From a virus, in IMG/VR virus record IMGVR_UViG_3300024255_000110, positions 1-29,000 of that record: a DNA stretch of 29,000 nt. One strand, 5' to 3'. Made by a program: the position numbers and the translations under genes. Below are positions 9,198 through 18,232 of this stretch, piece after piece. The notes beneath the pieces are model-generated. The model made no database searches. It saw only the letters and a list, made by a program, of their open reading frames with translations, and had not been told where the DNA came from. Positions within the stretch are counted from its first letter, which is position 1. Each line of letters begins with the position of its first letter.

Positions 9198-11035
9198 TAC
9201 AGTGTCACATCAACCGTTTGTCTATCAACTTTACCTGAAGCAAACGATGCATCAGTATCCAATAAAAGGATATAATTTCTTAAGGGTTTAATTACTGATT
9301 GATCTCTCGGAGTAACAGAAAGTTTTATGTAGGTTTGGCCAGAAGTAATACTTTCTGGAATAAACCCATTTAGTTCTACCTTACCTCTATCAGGATCGTA
9401 TTGTCCAAGATTATCAACTTCAACGTTTCCAAGAGTATCTGTTATAACAAGCTTTGTTGAGTTAAGTTTATTTTTGATTAAACAAACTTTATTGTTAAAT
9501 CTAAATGTAGATGAAGTTACAGTTTCAATTATATCGTCTGGTGCTTGAAGTGTAACTGGAAAATTAATTTCATATGAAAGAGATTGATTTAATATTGGCT
9601 CAAATCTCTGTTGAACTTTAATAGCAACTGATGAGTTAATAACAGACTCTTCTATTTGGTCTACTGTCGTTAACAAATTAGATCTTCTAAATATACTACC
9701 AAAAAGTCCTAAGTTACTTTCGAAAAATTGTCTGACCTTACTATAAACAACAGATTCCGTAGATTGTAATGTCACACTTGTTAAGTTTGGATCGAAGTTA
9801 AATTCAACAACTGCCTCAATAAATGTTTCAATTGGATCAACATATATCGTACCAATAGATAACACTGAAAGAAAATCTGTAATATTACTTGTAATAGAAT
9901 CTTTTGTTGAAGTTTTTTCTGCTTCAGTAATACCATCTTGAAATTTTAATCCAACATAAACGTTTCCGTAATTTGCTGGAATGTTATCTTCACCTCCCCA
10001 AGCAATTGCATCAACGATGTTAGAATAGTTAGCAAGAATAATAGCTTTATAATCTTCTGCTGTAACAAGTCTTTGTTGTGCAGCAAATGCCAATGGAGCG
10101 TTTGATCTAATACTTTCAACCGTTTGTCTATCTGATCCAGATGTAGAATTAGAAACTGTAGTTACAGATAAGTCATAGCCTTGTCCGTTAACAGTATACT
10201 GTGAACTTGGAGAAAACACTTGTCCACCATTAGCATCTGCTCCTACAGTAGAAAGATATTCTACTTGAACTACAGTACCTGTTTCTGGTGCTTGACCAAA
10301 TGATATACCATCACCAAAGTTTAATTCATAAAATCCATTAGGAGCTTCTGTGATTTGATAAAATTTAGAATTTTGATCTACTCTAATAGCTTTACTAATT
10401 GGTGTGTACGGTTCAAACTCTGTAGTTGAAGGATTAGCAAAAACCTTTACAATTGTGGTAGCAGTGTCCATTGTTGAATCTGGTATAACATAAATTTGTC
10501 TTTCACCAACTTTACCAACATAAAACTTTTTAGTTCTTTTAGTACCTTCAAATAGAATGACATTTTTATTTCCATTAACGTCAGAAAATTCATATAGACC
10601 TGAGCCATTATCTGTAGCAGTTAAAGATTCAGTTGTTTGAAACGTATAAGTTATGTCATTAATAGATGTGGTAAATAGCGTAAAGGCTGGAAGAGTATAT
10701 GTAGTGTTTCTATTAGAAACACCAGCAAGATTAAGAGTAAGATTTACATTTGTTTGAGAAGATGTTTTGGATCTAGGTGAGTAACCTAATCCTTGAGCAT
10801 GAGAAACAATTGAAGATCTAAGTTGAGCAGTATTAAGGAATGCTTCATTCAAAGCAAAGTTTGCAATAAGACCATTAAAGTGTGTGTTGTATGCAAGAAC
10901 ATCAAGAATATTGCTTAGCCCTGAAGCTTCAAAATTATAATCTTGAAACTCGTTATCGGAAGCAAGATATGTTTTTAATCTTTGCTTAATTTGTTGAAAA
11001 TCTAGCTGGGTAGATTCAATGTTAGTTACTGCCAT
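9197..11035 (-). CDS. 6: Baseplate wedge subunit gp6 (Baseplate_J-like)
   Basis: A 612-residue protein (T4 gp6 is 660), the wedge component that forms the inner baseplate ring in T4. The N-terminus (FQQIKQRLKTYLAS..EFQDYNFEASGLSNILDVLAYNTHFN) is typical of gp6/J-like proteins. A central FGDG motif with G..VQVEYLSTVGADANG, followed by ES.R.NAPL.FA.Q.R.VT..DY, is the strongly conserved core of the baseplate J family. It lies immediately downstream of gp25 with no spacer (gp25 stops at 11036), and gp25 and gp6 contact each other in T4. It probably shares the late transcript that starts at 11502-11509. Confidence 0.93.
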   Translation of the reverse strand: MAVTNIESTQLDFQQIKQRLKTYLASDNEFQDYNFEASGLSNILDVLAYNTHFNGLIANFALNEAFLNTAQLRSSIVSHAQGLGYSPRSKTSSQTNVNLTLNLAGVSNRNTTYTLPAFTLFTTSINDITYTFQTTESLTATDNGSGLYEFSDVNGNKNVILFEGTKRTKKFYVGKVGERQIYVIPDSTMDTATTIVKVFANPSTTEFEPYTPISKAIRVDQNSKFYQITEAPNGFYELNFGDGISFGQAPETGTVVQVEYLSTVGADANGGQVFSPSSQYTVNGQGYDLSVTTVSNSTSGSDRQTVESIRSNAPLAFAAQQRLVTAEDYKAIILANYSNIVDAIAWGGEDNIPANYGNVYVGLKFQDGITEAEKTSTKDSITSNITDFLSVLSIGTIYVDPIETFIEAVVEFNFDPNLTSVTLQSTESVVYSKVRQFFESNLGLFGSIFRRSNLLTTVDQIEESVINSSVAIKVQQRFEPILNQSLSYEINFPVTLQAPDDIIETVTSSTFRFNNKVCLIKNKLNSTKLVITDTLGNVEVDNLGQYDPDRGKVELNGFIPESITSGQTYIKLSVTPRDQSVIKPLRNYILLLDTDASFASGKVDRQTVDVTL

Positions 11036-11479
11036 TTATCTCAACCTCGACAATGCGGTTTCAAATTCTACGACCTCGTTGAGGTTTTTTACAAGAAAAG
11101 TAACCTTTACTTTTAATTCATTTCTATCAAGCTGTGCATTAGATTCTACCTTTAGAATTTTAGCACGCGGCTCAAAGTTTTCTACTGCTCTTATAATTTG
11201 TTCTTCAACATCGTAATCAATATCTTCATCAGCCAATTCAAATAAAAGATTATTTAGATCTCCACCAAAGTTAGGCCTAAAAGGTTTTTCATTAAAGTTT
11301 GTTAAAAGTAAATTTTTAACAGCTTGTTTAACTGCCGCGGCCGCAGACTTTTTGAAAATGTCACCGCTTGGCTTATTATTAAACGTTAAGTCAATGTCAC
11401 CATATTCTTGAGATCTAGATCCTATCAGCGTACCACCTGATAAGTTTCCATCTTCTCTTGATAATATTTTAGTTGCCAT
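11036..11479 (-). CDS. 25: Baseplate wedge subunit gp25
   Basis: A 147-residue protein close to the 132 residues of T4 gp25, the small wedge protein that links the sheath to the baseplate. Near residue 104 it has NFEPRA, the EPR motif conserved from gp25 to type VI secretion TssE. FRP.FGGDL..LLFE.ADE upstream is also a family hallmark. It begins the gp25-gp6 unit behind its own late promoter. In T4, gene 25 precedes gene 26 instead, so the gene has a different neighbour here. Confidence 0.95.
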   Translation of the reverse strand: MATKILSREDGNLSGGTLIGSRSQEYGDIDLTFNNKPSGDIFKKSAAAAVKQAVKNLLLTNFNEKPFRPNFGGDLNNLLFELADEDIDYDVEEQIIRAVENFEPRAKILKVESNAQLDRNELKVKVTFLVKNLNEVVEFETALSRLR

Positions 11480-11501
11480 ATTGAACTCTCTGATTTTGTA
11501 C

Positions 11502-11509
11502 TATTTATA
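11502..11509 (-). promoter_or_regulatory. T4-type late promoter (TATAAATA) with embedded stop codon
   Basis: Exact TATAAATA on the minus strand, 22 bases before the gp25 ATG. The TAA stop codon of the upstream beta-helix gene (11505-11507) lies inside the promoter octamer, so the two signals share bases. Confidence 0.8.
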
Positions 11510-13568
11510 CTATAATTTCAATGAGTTCTTTGTTTGTTTGTACCTTATTATTAAACACTGTTTCTAAATTCATACCATATACACAGTCATAGTCTTCACC
11601 TACTTTAGGCATGTCAATAATAATTTGTGCATTAATTAATCCACTAGGATCAAAGGTGTCGTAATCAAGGGTTAACTTATCGTAAAATAAAAAGTCTTTT
11701 AGGTACACTGCCAAATCAAAAGTTTTTTCGCTAGCCTGGCTTCCAGTTTCATCTATAAGTTCATATACTACACGTCTTCCTTTAGACGCAAGCCAATTAG
11801 GAGTATCAGTTTGCAAAGTTTCGCCAGGACCTGCTCTATACACACCTTCAACTACTACTAATCTAAAATCTCTAAATCTTCCTTCGTCATTAGAAATCTT
11901 TTTAAGAACTTCTCCGTGCAAATATAATTGTCTTGCTAAATCAAGCTTATCACTTTCTTTTGAAATATGATCAAGGGTTACTTGGTCACCTCTACCTCCT
12001 AAGAATTTAGCAAGAGATATACCTCTATTTAGTTTTGTTTTAGAAGTAATTTTTCCTGCGTTGTTTGGATTAAAAACTGGATCAGGAATAATAGCTATAG
12101 CTCTAGGTTTAGGTACAACTCTTTTAGAATTTTCTGAAGGATTCCTTTGACCAATCTTATCTATCCCTAAGATTTTCGTCGGTTTTTTACTTTCAATCCT
12201 ACCAATTTTCGGAGGAGTGGTATTAGCGTATGTGCTAGAAAGAACCGAAGAACCAATCGCAGTGCCAATGAATTTCTCGTTGTTTTGGACATCTGGATCC
12301 CTCAATTTACTTCTTACTTCTCTTGTTGTTAAAGGTTTTTTCGAAACCCCGCCTGTTTTTTCTTCGTAATTAATTGCATTGAAAAGATCTTTATTATTAT
12401 CAATTTTTACTTTTGCTACTCCGTATGCAGATTTATTTAGATAATCTGTCAAAAGAGTTTCAGTTGGTAAAGCTGTGGCTTTAGGATCTACTGGTTCTGC
12501 AGTATGTGTTTCGGATGTTAATGTTCCACCACCTGAACCAGGACCTAACGGAGCTGACCCAGCCTCATCTGCTTGTGCAGCAAATGAAGCTTTACCTACA
12601 AGAGAACCATGGAATGTTGTGGCATGCATAGATGTCGCATTCACTCGTTGAGTATATGCAGTGTTTGTCGTAATAGTATCTGTTGCTGTAATAGAATGTC
12701 CTGTGTACATGTTATAGTTGTACATCACGATGTTCTGTCCACCTATAGTTCCGGTATCACCAAACACTGACATTACTTGAGCTGCAATATTTATGTCAGG
12801 AGCTGATACAATAACCTGCTTTTCAGAAGTTGCTTTTATTTGGTCTGATGCAGAAATAGAAACCTTTCCTTCAACACTTGTTCTATAATTACCTTGGACT
12901 ACGTTGTTATAACCTTTAAGTGATGTTTCGCTTGAAGTTCCTGTTGTAGTTGAGCCTTTATTGCCATCAATAATAGTATTATGATTTCCATGGACTCGCT
13001 CTCTATAATTTCCATCAATTTCTTTTACTTCATCGCCAGCAACATTAATATTATAGTTGCCTCCAATTTTTAAGTTATAATCTCCTGCAACATCTAAGTT
13101 TAAGTTGCCGTTGTATTGGAGATCAGCATCACCTTCAATAATTACTTTACTATCCCCTTGCACAACAGTGATGTGATTATTTTTAGTTGCAATAAGAATA
13201 GTTCCATCAGCACGCATTTCAACTCCAGCACCAGTTTTATGCCGGATAAGAATACGTTCTCCTGAAGGAGTGTCATCTATTTCAATTACATGCCCGCTTC
13301 TAGATTCATTAACCTGATTAAAAGGATATTGAGAAACTGGAGGCTTATCTAAATCTAAGCTTAAATCTAAATTACCGCCACCAACATATAAATCATTCCT
13401 AGTAATTCCTCTAGCAGCTGTGTTAATGCTTGGACCAAAAAAGTAATTGGCTCTTGGATATTTACCTGTGACATCATGGAATCCTGTTTTATAAACGCCT
13501 AACGAGTTTTCTCGGCCTTGGCCAAGAGTATTTTCGCGATCTTTTAGTTCATCGTTTTCTGTGCTCAT
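11505..13568 (-). CDS. Spike protein with gp5-type beta-helix (gp5 C-terminal counterpart)
   Basis: A 687-residue protein. Residues about 92-270 are strings of short beta strands with regular Gly turns (HVIEIDD.PSGERILIRHKTGAGVE, then VAGDYNLKIGGNYNINVAGD, IDGNYRERVHGNHN). This is the octad-repeat pattern of the T4 gp5 C-terminal triple-stranded beta-helix and of VgrG spikes. In T4 this helix is the central membrane-piercing spike. Residues 1-90 and roughly 290-687 are additional and of unknown fold. The Pro/Lys-rich middle around 430-500 looks disordered. No lysozyme motif is present. It overlaps the amidase gene by one base. The extra C-terminal 400 residues are unusual for a spike and may form an additional hub domain. 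Confidence 0.8.
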   Translation of the reverse strand: MSTENDELKDRENTLGQGRENSLGVYKTGFHDVTGKYPRANYFFGPSINTAARGITRNDLYVGGGNLDLSLDLDKPPVSQYPFNQVNESRSGHVIEIDDTPSGERILIRHKTGAGVEMRADGTILIATKNNHITVVQGDSKVIIEGDADLQYNGNLNLDVAGDYNLKIGGNYNINVAGDEVKEIDGNYRERVHGNHNTIIDGNKGSTTTGTSSETSLKGYNNVVQGNYRTSVEGKVSISASDQIKATSEKQVIVSAPDINIAAQVMSVFGDTGTIGGQNIVMYNYNMYTGHSITATDTITTNTAYTQRVNATSMHATTFHGSLVGKASFAAQADEAGSAPLGPGSGGGTLTSETHTAEPVDPKATALPTETLLTDYLNKSAYGVAKVKIDNNKDLFNAINYEEKTGGVSKKPLTTREVRSKLRDPDVQNNEKFIGTAIGSSVLSSTYANTTPPKIGRIESKKPTKILGIDKIGQRNPSENSKRVVPKPRAIAIIPDPVFNPNNAGKITSKTKLNRGISLAKFLGGRGDQVTLDHISKESDKLDLARQLYLHGEVLKKISNDEGRFRDFRLVVVEGVYRAGPGETLQTDTPNWLASKGRRVVYELIDETGSQASEKTFDLAVYLKDFLFYDKLTLDYDTFDPSGLINAQIIIDMPKVGEDYDCVYGMNLETVFNNKVQTNKELIEIIV

Positions 13569-15310
13569 TATGCAATTCCTGTATTAATTTCTATTGATGC
13601 TTTAGCTAATTGTCTAGGTGACAATGGCCGGGTTTTACCGGTAGCAGAAACATTCACTTTTCCAAATTTATTAAATACGTATTGTGGGACATCAAAACCT
13701 GGATCTTGTTTTCCTTTATCGTCTGTATCAACATGGCCCCAAGCTTGAGATCCTGGGAATACATCATAAAAACATTTCATAAACTTATCAAAGGTTTTCA
13801 TTTGTTCTTCATTTATAGATTCAGATCCTACGTACCTATCTCTGTTTGGAGTACCACTTAAACAATTATACCCACCTACAAAACAAATACCTACGCTAAA
13901 TAGGTTGTGACTATTATCTTTAGCGTGACTTCCTCGTTTACTAATAGGACGACCTCTTTGTATTCTTCCATCTTTACGAATAACGTAATGATATCCACAT
14001 CCAGAAAATCCTCTTTGAGTATGCCATTCATGGATTTCTTCAGCACCAATATCTTGATCTAAAAATGTTGCTGACCAATGAACTACAACTTCAGTTATAT
14101 CTCTAGTAACAGATCTTAGCTCTGCTTCAAGTTCTTCCATACTTGAAACATACGTAAAACCATATAAAGGTTTTTGTCTTGTATATGTTGTAGTGCCTCC
14201 GCCGGTGACAATGCTTTTTTCTACTGAGGTTTTTTCAGTTGTAATTTTTGTAGTAGATCCAGTCTTTTCATTTCTTATAACAATGTTTTCAGTATCAGTG
14301 TCAGTTACAGATAAAATTTCTGAGCGTTGAGCTACAATTTCAGGACTAGCTCTTACAGTAGCAGTATTAGCGATAGGAGTATTTGCATCATCCCATGCAG
14401 CAGATCCTGCTCCAATAATTTCTGCTGGTACTGTTGAAGTTCCAAGATCTTCATCTAAAGGATCAAGGACAACCGCATTGCTTACAGACGTAGATAAACC
14501 TGAAAGTCCTTCTTCAAAATTATCTACAGGAATATCAGGAGCTATTGTCTTCAAAAGATTAACAGCCTTTTCAATTTCTGTAGGAAGTTCAAGAGAAATG
14601 TTTTTAGTGATACTATCTAAATTTACAGGACTAATTCCAGCGCCACCAACAAGTTGTTTTAACGTTGTGGTTATTGTTTTGTCTATTTCTAAAACGACTG
14701 CTTCTAAAATATTAGGTGCACCTGTACCTTGTGTAGCCGCTAGTCTTTGTTCTAATTTTACAACATCGCTTTTGAATTCAGATGCAATAGCAGCTGCAGT
14801 ATCAAGACCCTTTTTAATAGTGTCAGTTAAAGTTGCTCTTAATTCAGGTGAAGTAAGATCGTCAATAGCGTCTGTAAGTTGATCTTCTGTTTTTCCTGTA
14901 GCTTCAACTAAGCTTTCTTTAATTGCTTTAGGATTACAAGCTTGAGCAAACTCCTTTAAGAATCCATCTTTAATTTCACCGTCAGATGGTCCTTCACTTG
15001 CACCAACAATTGCGTCCAAAGAAACTTTATTATCAACTGTTTCAACTAAATCAGCTGCTAATCCTGGAACATTTTCTGACATAAAACAAACGGCATCACC
15101 TGGAACTAAGTCATAGCTATGGTCAGCAGATTGTGTTATAGGAACAAATCCGTTAAGCTCATTTAAGTCTTGACCTAGTTTGGTTTGGTTCACTGCGTTA
15201 AATCTATTGATTGCAGCCTGAGCTGCAGCGTCTACTTCTGCAGACTGTGATCTAGCTCTGGTTCTTAAAGTTTCTATAGATGAATTTAATTTTTCTTTTG
15301 TAATACTCAT
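13568..15310 (-). CDS. Baseplate protein with C-terminal N-acetylmuramoyl-L-alanine amidase domain
   Basis: A 580-residue protein. Residues 1-340 are Ala/Asp/Glu-rich, largely helical and of unknown fold. Residues about 403-550 form a type-2 amidase/PGRP domain like T7 lysozyme. Candidate zinc ligands are H411 (VVVHWSAT), H526 (AWGHVD) and D536 (KQDPG). The candidate catalytic Tyr is Y440, 29 residues after H411, the same spacing as H17-Y46 in T7 lysozyme. A Lys (K534) precedes the third ligand by two, as in T7. The enzyme would cut the bond between the glycan strand and stem peptide of peptidoglycan. It lies between the gp5-type OB protein and the beta-helix protein, with coupled junctions on both sides, so it is probably virion-borne and used for wall penetration rather than host lysis. 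Confidence 0.85.
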   Translation of the reverse strand: MSITKEKLNSSIETLRTRARSQSAEVDAAAQAAINRFNAVNQTKLGQDLNELNGFVPITQSADHSYDLVPGDAVCFMSENVPGLAADLVETVDNKVSLDAIVGASEGPSDGEIKDGFLKEFAQACNPKAIKESLVEATGKTEDQLTDAIDDLTSPELRATLTDTIKKGLDTAAAIASEFKSDVVKLEQRLAATQGTGAPNILEAVVLEIDKTITTTLKQLVGGAGISPVNLDSITKNISLELPTEIEKAVNLLKTIAPDIPVDNFEEGLSGLSTSVSNAVVLDPLDEDLGTSTVPAEIIGAGSAAWDDANTPIANTATVRASPEIVAQRSEILSVTDTDTENIVIRNEKTGSTTKITTEKTSVEKSIVTGGGTTTYTRQKPLYGFTYVSSMEELEAELRSVTRDITEVVVHWSATFLDQDIGAEEIHEWHTQRGFSGCGYHYVIRKDGRIQRGRPISKRGSHAKDNSHNLFSVGICFVGGYNCLSGTPNRDRYVGSESINEEQMKTFDKFMKCFYDVFPGSQAWGHVDTDDKGKQDPGFDVPQYVFNKFGKVNVSATGKTRPLSPRQLAKASIEINTGIA

Positions 15311-16128
15311 CCAAATCTCTCCATAATACCTTCAGCAGTTTTAATTCTAAGATCATCTTGAACTCTATCTTCTTTCATATATTTTTCTCTAAAAATATTA
15401 ACAGCGGAAGATACAGTATTCATTTTAAGTAATTGACCTAAGCCAAGGTTACTGTGAGATCTCAATTCATAGACAATGAATTGTAATTGTGTATCAAACA
15501 ACTTAAAGTCTAACGCTCTTTGGCCAGCAAAAAACTTTAACCTTTCGTATCTACTACCAACAACCTCATCACTATTCCAACCAGCTAAACCAAATCTTAA
15601 ATTTCTACTAGAGGCAGGATCTAGCTTTTTACTTGAAAACACAGAAAGACATCCTATTATTGCTGCTGCTTGCACTGCTGAAAAATTAAATGCTAAGAAA
15701 AAGTTGTATGCCTTTTCTCCAGGAGAGTTTCCTACAATATAAGATCCTTCGTCACTTGATTGAGTAAGAGCATTTTCATTTCCTGTTAAAGCAAGAAGTT
15801 GCTGTTTATTTGGATCTTCAGTGTTAGGAACGGTTCCCATAATAAAAGGAATTTGAGATGACTCACCATCAAGGAATATTCCAAAAACTTTTGCACCTTC
15901 AACTATTTGCGGCATCCTACCAATTCCTGAAATTCCTCCTTCTGTAGTGGGAAGAAGACATTGAGCCCAAGGCAAAGATTCAGAAGGAAGGTTTGTGATA
16001 GTGTCTGGATGGATTCCATAAATTCTAACTTGCACGCGACCAAGTTGCAAAGGGTCATTGGAATTAATTGCAATACCAAGAAACCATCTATTATTATCGC
16101 CGTAATAGAAACTTTCAATATTTTTCAT
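15307..16128 (-). CDS. gp5-like OB-fold protein with degenerate tail-lysozyme domain
   Basis: A 273-residue protein. Residues 10-105 match the gp5/VgrG N-terminal OB fold (WFLGIAI...DPL.LGRVQVRIYGIHPD, then LPWAQCLLP, G..V.GIFLDGE.S..PFIMGTVPN). In T4 this domain sits against gp27. Residues 137-222 resemble a phage tail lysozyme domain (KAYNFFLAFNFSAVQAAAIIG, FGLAGW in place of GIAQW, D.QLQFIVYEL). The expected catalytic Glu of the GNLxxE motif is absent: the aligned string is GCLSVF (159-164). The domain is therefore probably inactive or structural. The protein has no beta-helix; that is in a separate gene. Junctions to both neighbours are 4-base ATGA overlaps. Confidence 0.82.
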   Translation of the reverse strand: MKNIESFYYGDNNRWFLGIAINSNDPLQLGRVQVRIYGIHPDTITNLPSESLPWAQCLLPTTEGGISGIGRMPQIVEGAKVFGIFLDGESSQIPFIMGTVPNTEDPNKQQLLALTGNENALTQSSDEGSYIVGNSPGEKAYNFFLAFNFSAVQAAAIIGCLSVFSSKKLDPASSRNLRFGLAGWNSDEVVGSRYERLKFFAGQRALDFKLFDTQLQFIVYELRSHSNLGLGQLLKMNTVSSAVNIFREKYMKEDRVQDDLRIKTAEGIMERFG

Positions 16129-17504
16129 ACTACAGTTGTTCCTTCATCATTAGCTATTTTGACAAGTTCTAATACACAGTCGTGTCTAAACTTACCTTTG
16201 TTTTGCCTAATCATATGACGACATGCTTGAATTAAATATGTGCCAGTTCTTTTAGCGTCTGGCATAATCTTAGCTGCATTAGTTCCTGCATCAAAAGCTT
16301 TTGATTCTTGAAATTCTACTTTAATGGTATTACCAATAGTAAAGTTAGGATACTTAGTAGAACCAGGTGATAAAAAATTTCTACCAGCAACTACTATATC
16401 TATTTTAGATTTAGACATAAATTCTTTTAGTGCTAAATGAGTAGCCTTTGTTGAATGCCCAGCTGGATTTAATGATTCATGATATCCACTAATATCATTA
16501 TAAATTTTTGACGTAGATATATTTGTAATTCTAACACTAGAAAAGTCTTGTAAATTTTTATTATCTATTTCAAATGTTTTATCAAAGTTAGGAGTTTTCT
16601 TTCCTACATACAACCCAGAAGTTTTCTTTAGCTTTTCAAAGGTGTCAGTTACTTTATACTCAAATCTATTATTATAAAAGTTTTGAGTATCTAAAAAATC
16701 GAATCTTCCACTAATACCACCTCTATCAATAATATCATATATGTTTTCATTATCCTTTTGACTAAATCCTGAAATCATATAAGATTGATCATTGATTGTA
16801 TAGTTACTTGCTTCTTGAGAATATGATGTTGAATACCTATATGGTTTTGTAGATATATTAAGAGGGCTATTTCCAATCATAGCTGCCATATCAAAAAATC
16901 TAACATTGGTATCTTTGAAGCAAGAAAACGCAAAGTATGGTGTGCCAAATCTACACGTTGATCTTGAAGCTAGCCAATGAATAGCTTTGTGAGGCCTCCA
17001 GTTTGGAATAATAACTCTCATGCTTCTTTGATAAGTTTCACCAGGTGCTATAAGATCTCTACCAGTAAAATTATCTTTTAATATTTTACTTATAATTTCT
17101 TTAGGAGTTCCATTATAAACTTTATTAACATTTTTAAGATTGTCTAAATAAGACATTTCATCTTCAATAGACATACTAAAAGTTTCTGATGCATCATTAC
17201 CTTTAGCACTTTCTTGCAAAGACGTAACAACAAATCTTCTTTTTATAGGAGGAAGACCTGGATCTATAAATCCAATAGTAAGATCAAGATATTCTGAACC
17301 TTGCCAGTCAATAGCCTGAAATAATCCTGCATCATCAACGAGTATTAAATCTCCGCTAATGCCGAGGGTTTCAATATTTTCATAAATATTTAATTCGACT
17401 ATTGATCTTCTTATTTCAAATGTCTGATCACCTAATCTATTAGTTGATATTAGTGCAGACCTAAGATCAACATCAAATGGAGTGTTTGATCTAAGTTCAC
17501 TCAT
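16125..17504 (-). CDS. 27: Baseplate central hub protein, gp27-like
   Basis: A 459-residue protein (T4 gp27 is 391). The N-terminal segment IVELNIYENIETLGISGDLILVDDAG and the following EYLDLTIGFID are the usual start of tail-hub proteins (gp27/Mu gp44 type), in which the first tube-like domain is laid down. NWRPHKAIHWLASRS at about residues 170-184 is another typical hub segment. The hub caps the tube and carries the gp5 spike, and here its gene is followed by the OB-fold gene, as expected for the partner. T4 keeps gene 27 in the 26-51-27-28-29 cluster; here it has moved next to the spike genes. No zinc or enzymatic motif is seen. Confidence 0.8.
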   Translation of the reverse strand: MSELRSNTPFDVDLRSALISTNRLGDQTFEIRRSIVELNIYENIETLGISGDLILVDDAGLFQAIDWQGSEYLDLTIGFIDPGLPPIKRRFVVTSLQESAKGNDASETFSMSIEDEMSYLDNLKNVNKVYNGTPKEIISKILKDNFTGRDLIAPGETYQRSMRVIIPNWRPHKAIHWLASRSTCRFGTPYFAFSCFKDTNVRFFDMAAMIGNSPLNISTKPYRYSTSYSQEASNYTINDQSYMISGFSQKDNENIYDIIDRGGISGRFDFLDTQNFYNNRFEYKVTDTFEKLKKTSGLYVGKKTPNFDKTFEIDNKNLQDFSSVRITNISTSKIYNDISGYHESLNPAGHSTKATHLALKEFMSKSKIDIVVAGRNFLSPGSTKYPNFTIGNTIKVEFQESKAFDAGTNAAKIMPDAKRTGTYLIQACRHMIRQNKGKFRHDCVLELVKIANDEGTTVV

Positions 17505-18232
17505 GATGCTAAGGCTTCTTGAAACGCTCTATAAACTGTTTGCATTGAATCTGGTTTAATAATTCTTATTTCTTTTAGCTCATTATTTTGGTCGGCATAA
17601 TGATCCTCAACTGTAACAGGCGTATAAATTGCAGGAGGATCTTGAAAAGGATCAACATCTCTCCAACGCAAATCACCATCTACGTAATGATGTGTAGAAA
17701 GAAATTCTTTAGTTGCTGAAGATATAGTAGCTGTTTCTAATCCGCTTCCTGTGTCATGAGTAATAACTTCGTCTTTAACAAAATTTACACTACCAGTGTT
17801 TAGCTTTATAATTAGTTGACCTAAGTCTAAATTACGTTTGATAATAGTACCAACCGCGCCTGAACTATTTCCAGCAATTTGTTTTCCTACTAAAAGTTTA
17901 TCTGAAATATTATCTTTAGTCGTTACAACAAAATTAGGATGATTCTTTAATATCCTATCTTCTAAATCTCTAGAACTAAGAGGCCAGCCTCTTTCTCTTA
18001 TATTATCGTTCATCATATAAAAGGTAAAATAAAAGTCAGGAGATCCATATATTTTTTTAGATACGATGTCTGCTCTATCACCTTCTAAAATTGTGTACTT
18101 GATATAAAATGATATGTCATCTTTAATATTATCAATGATATCTACGTACGCAGAAATATCTTGAAACGTAACAGGATATGTCTCGCTTCCAAATTGATAA
18201 TTTATGAGAGGATAGTTATAAAAGTAAGACAT
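17501..18232 (-). CDS. 53: Baseplate wedge subunit gp53
   Basis: A 243-residue protein (T4 gp53 is 196). It starts MSYFYNYPLINYQFG and has YTILEGDRADIVSKKIYGSPDFYFTFYMMNDNIRERGWPLS. This is the gp53/LysM-like pattern shared with many T4-type wedge proteins (an EGDRADIVS..IYG..DFYF...MND segment). The extra length is a beta-rich insert around residues 110-175. The C-terminal part (DLRWRDVDPF) returns to the family pattern. It joins wedge to hub in the T4 baseplate. The gene is coupled to the gp48-like gene by a one-base overlap. Confidence 0.9.
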   Translation of the reverse strand: MSYFYNYPLINYQFGSETYPVTFQDISAYVDIIDNIKDDISFYIKYTILEGDRADIVSKKIYGSPDFYFTFYMMNDNIRERGWPLSSRDLEDRILKNHPNFVVTTKDNISDKLLVGKQIAGNSSGAVGTIIKRNLDLGQLIIKLNTGSVNFVKDEVITHDTGSGLETATISSATKEFLSTHHYVDGDLRWRDVDPFQDPPAIYTPVTVEDHYADQNNELKEIRIIKPDSMQTVYRAFQEALAS

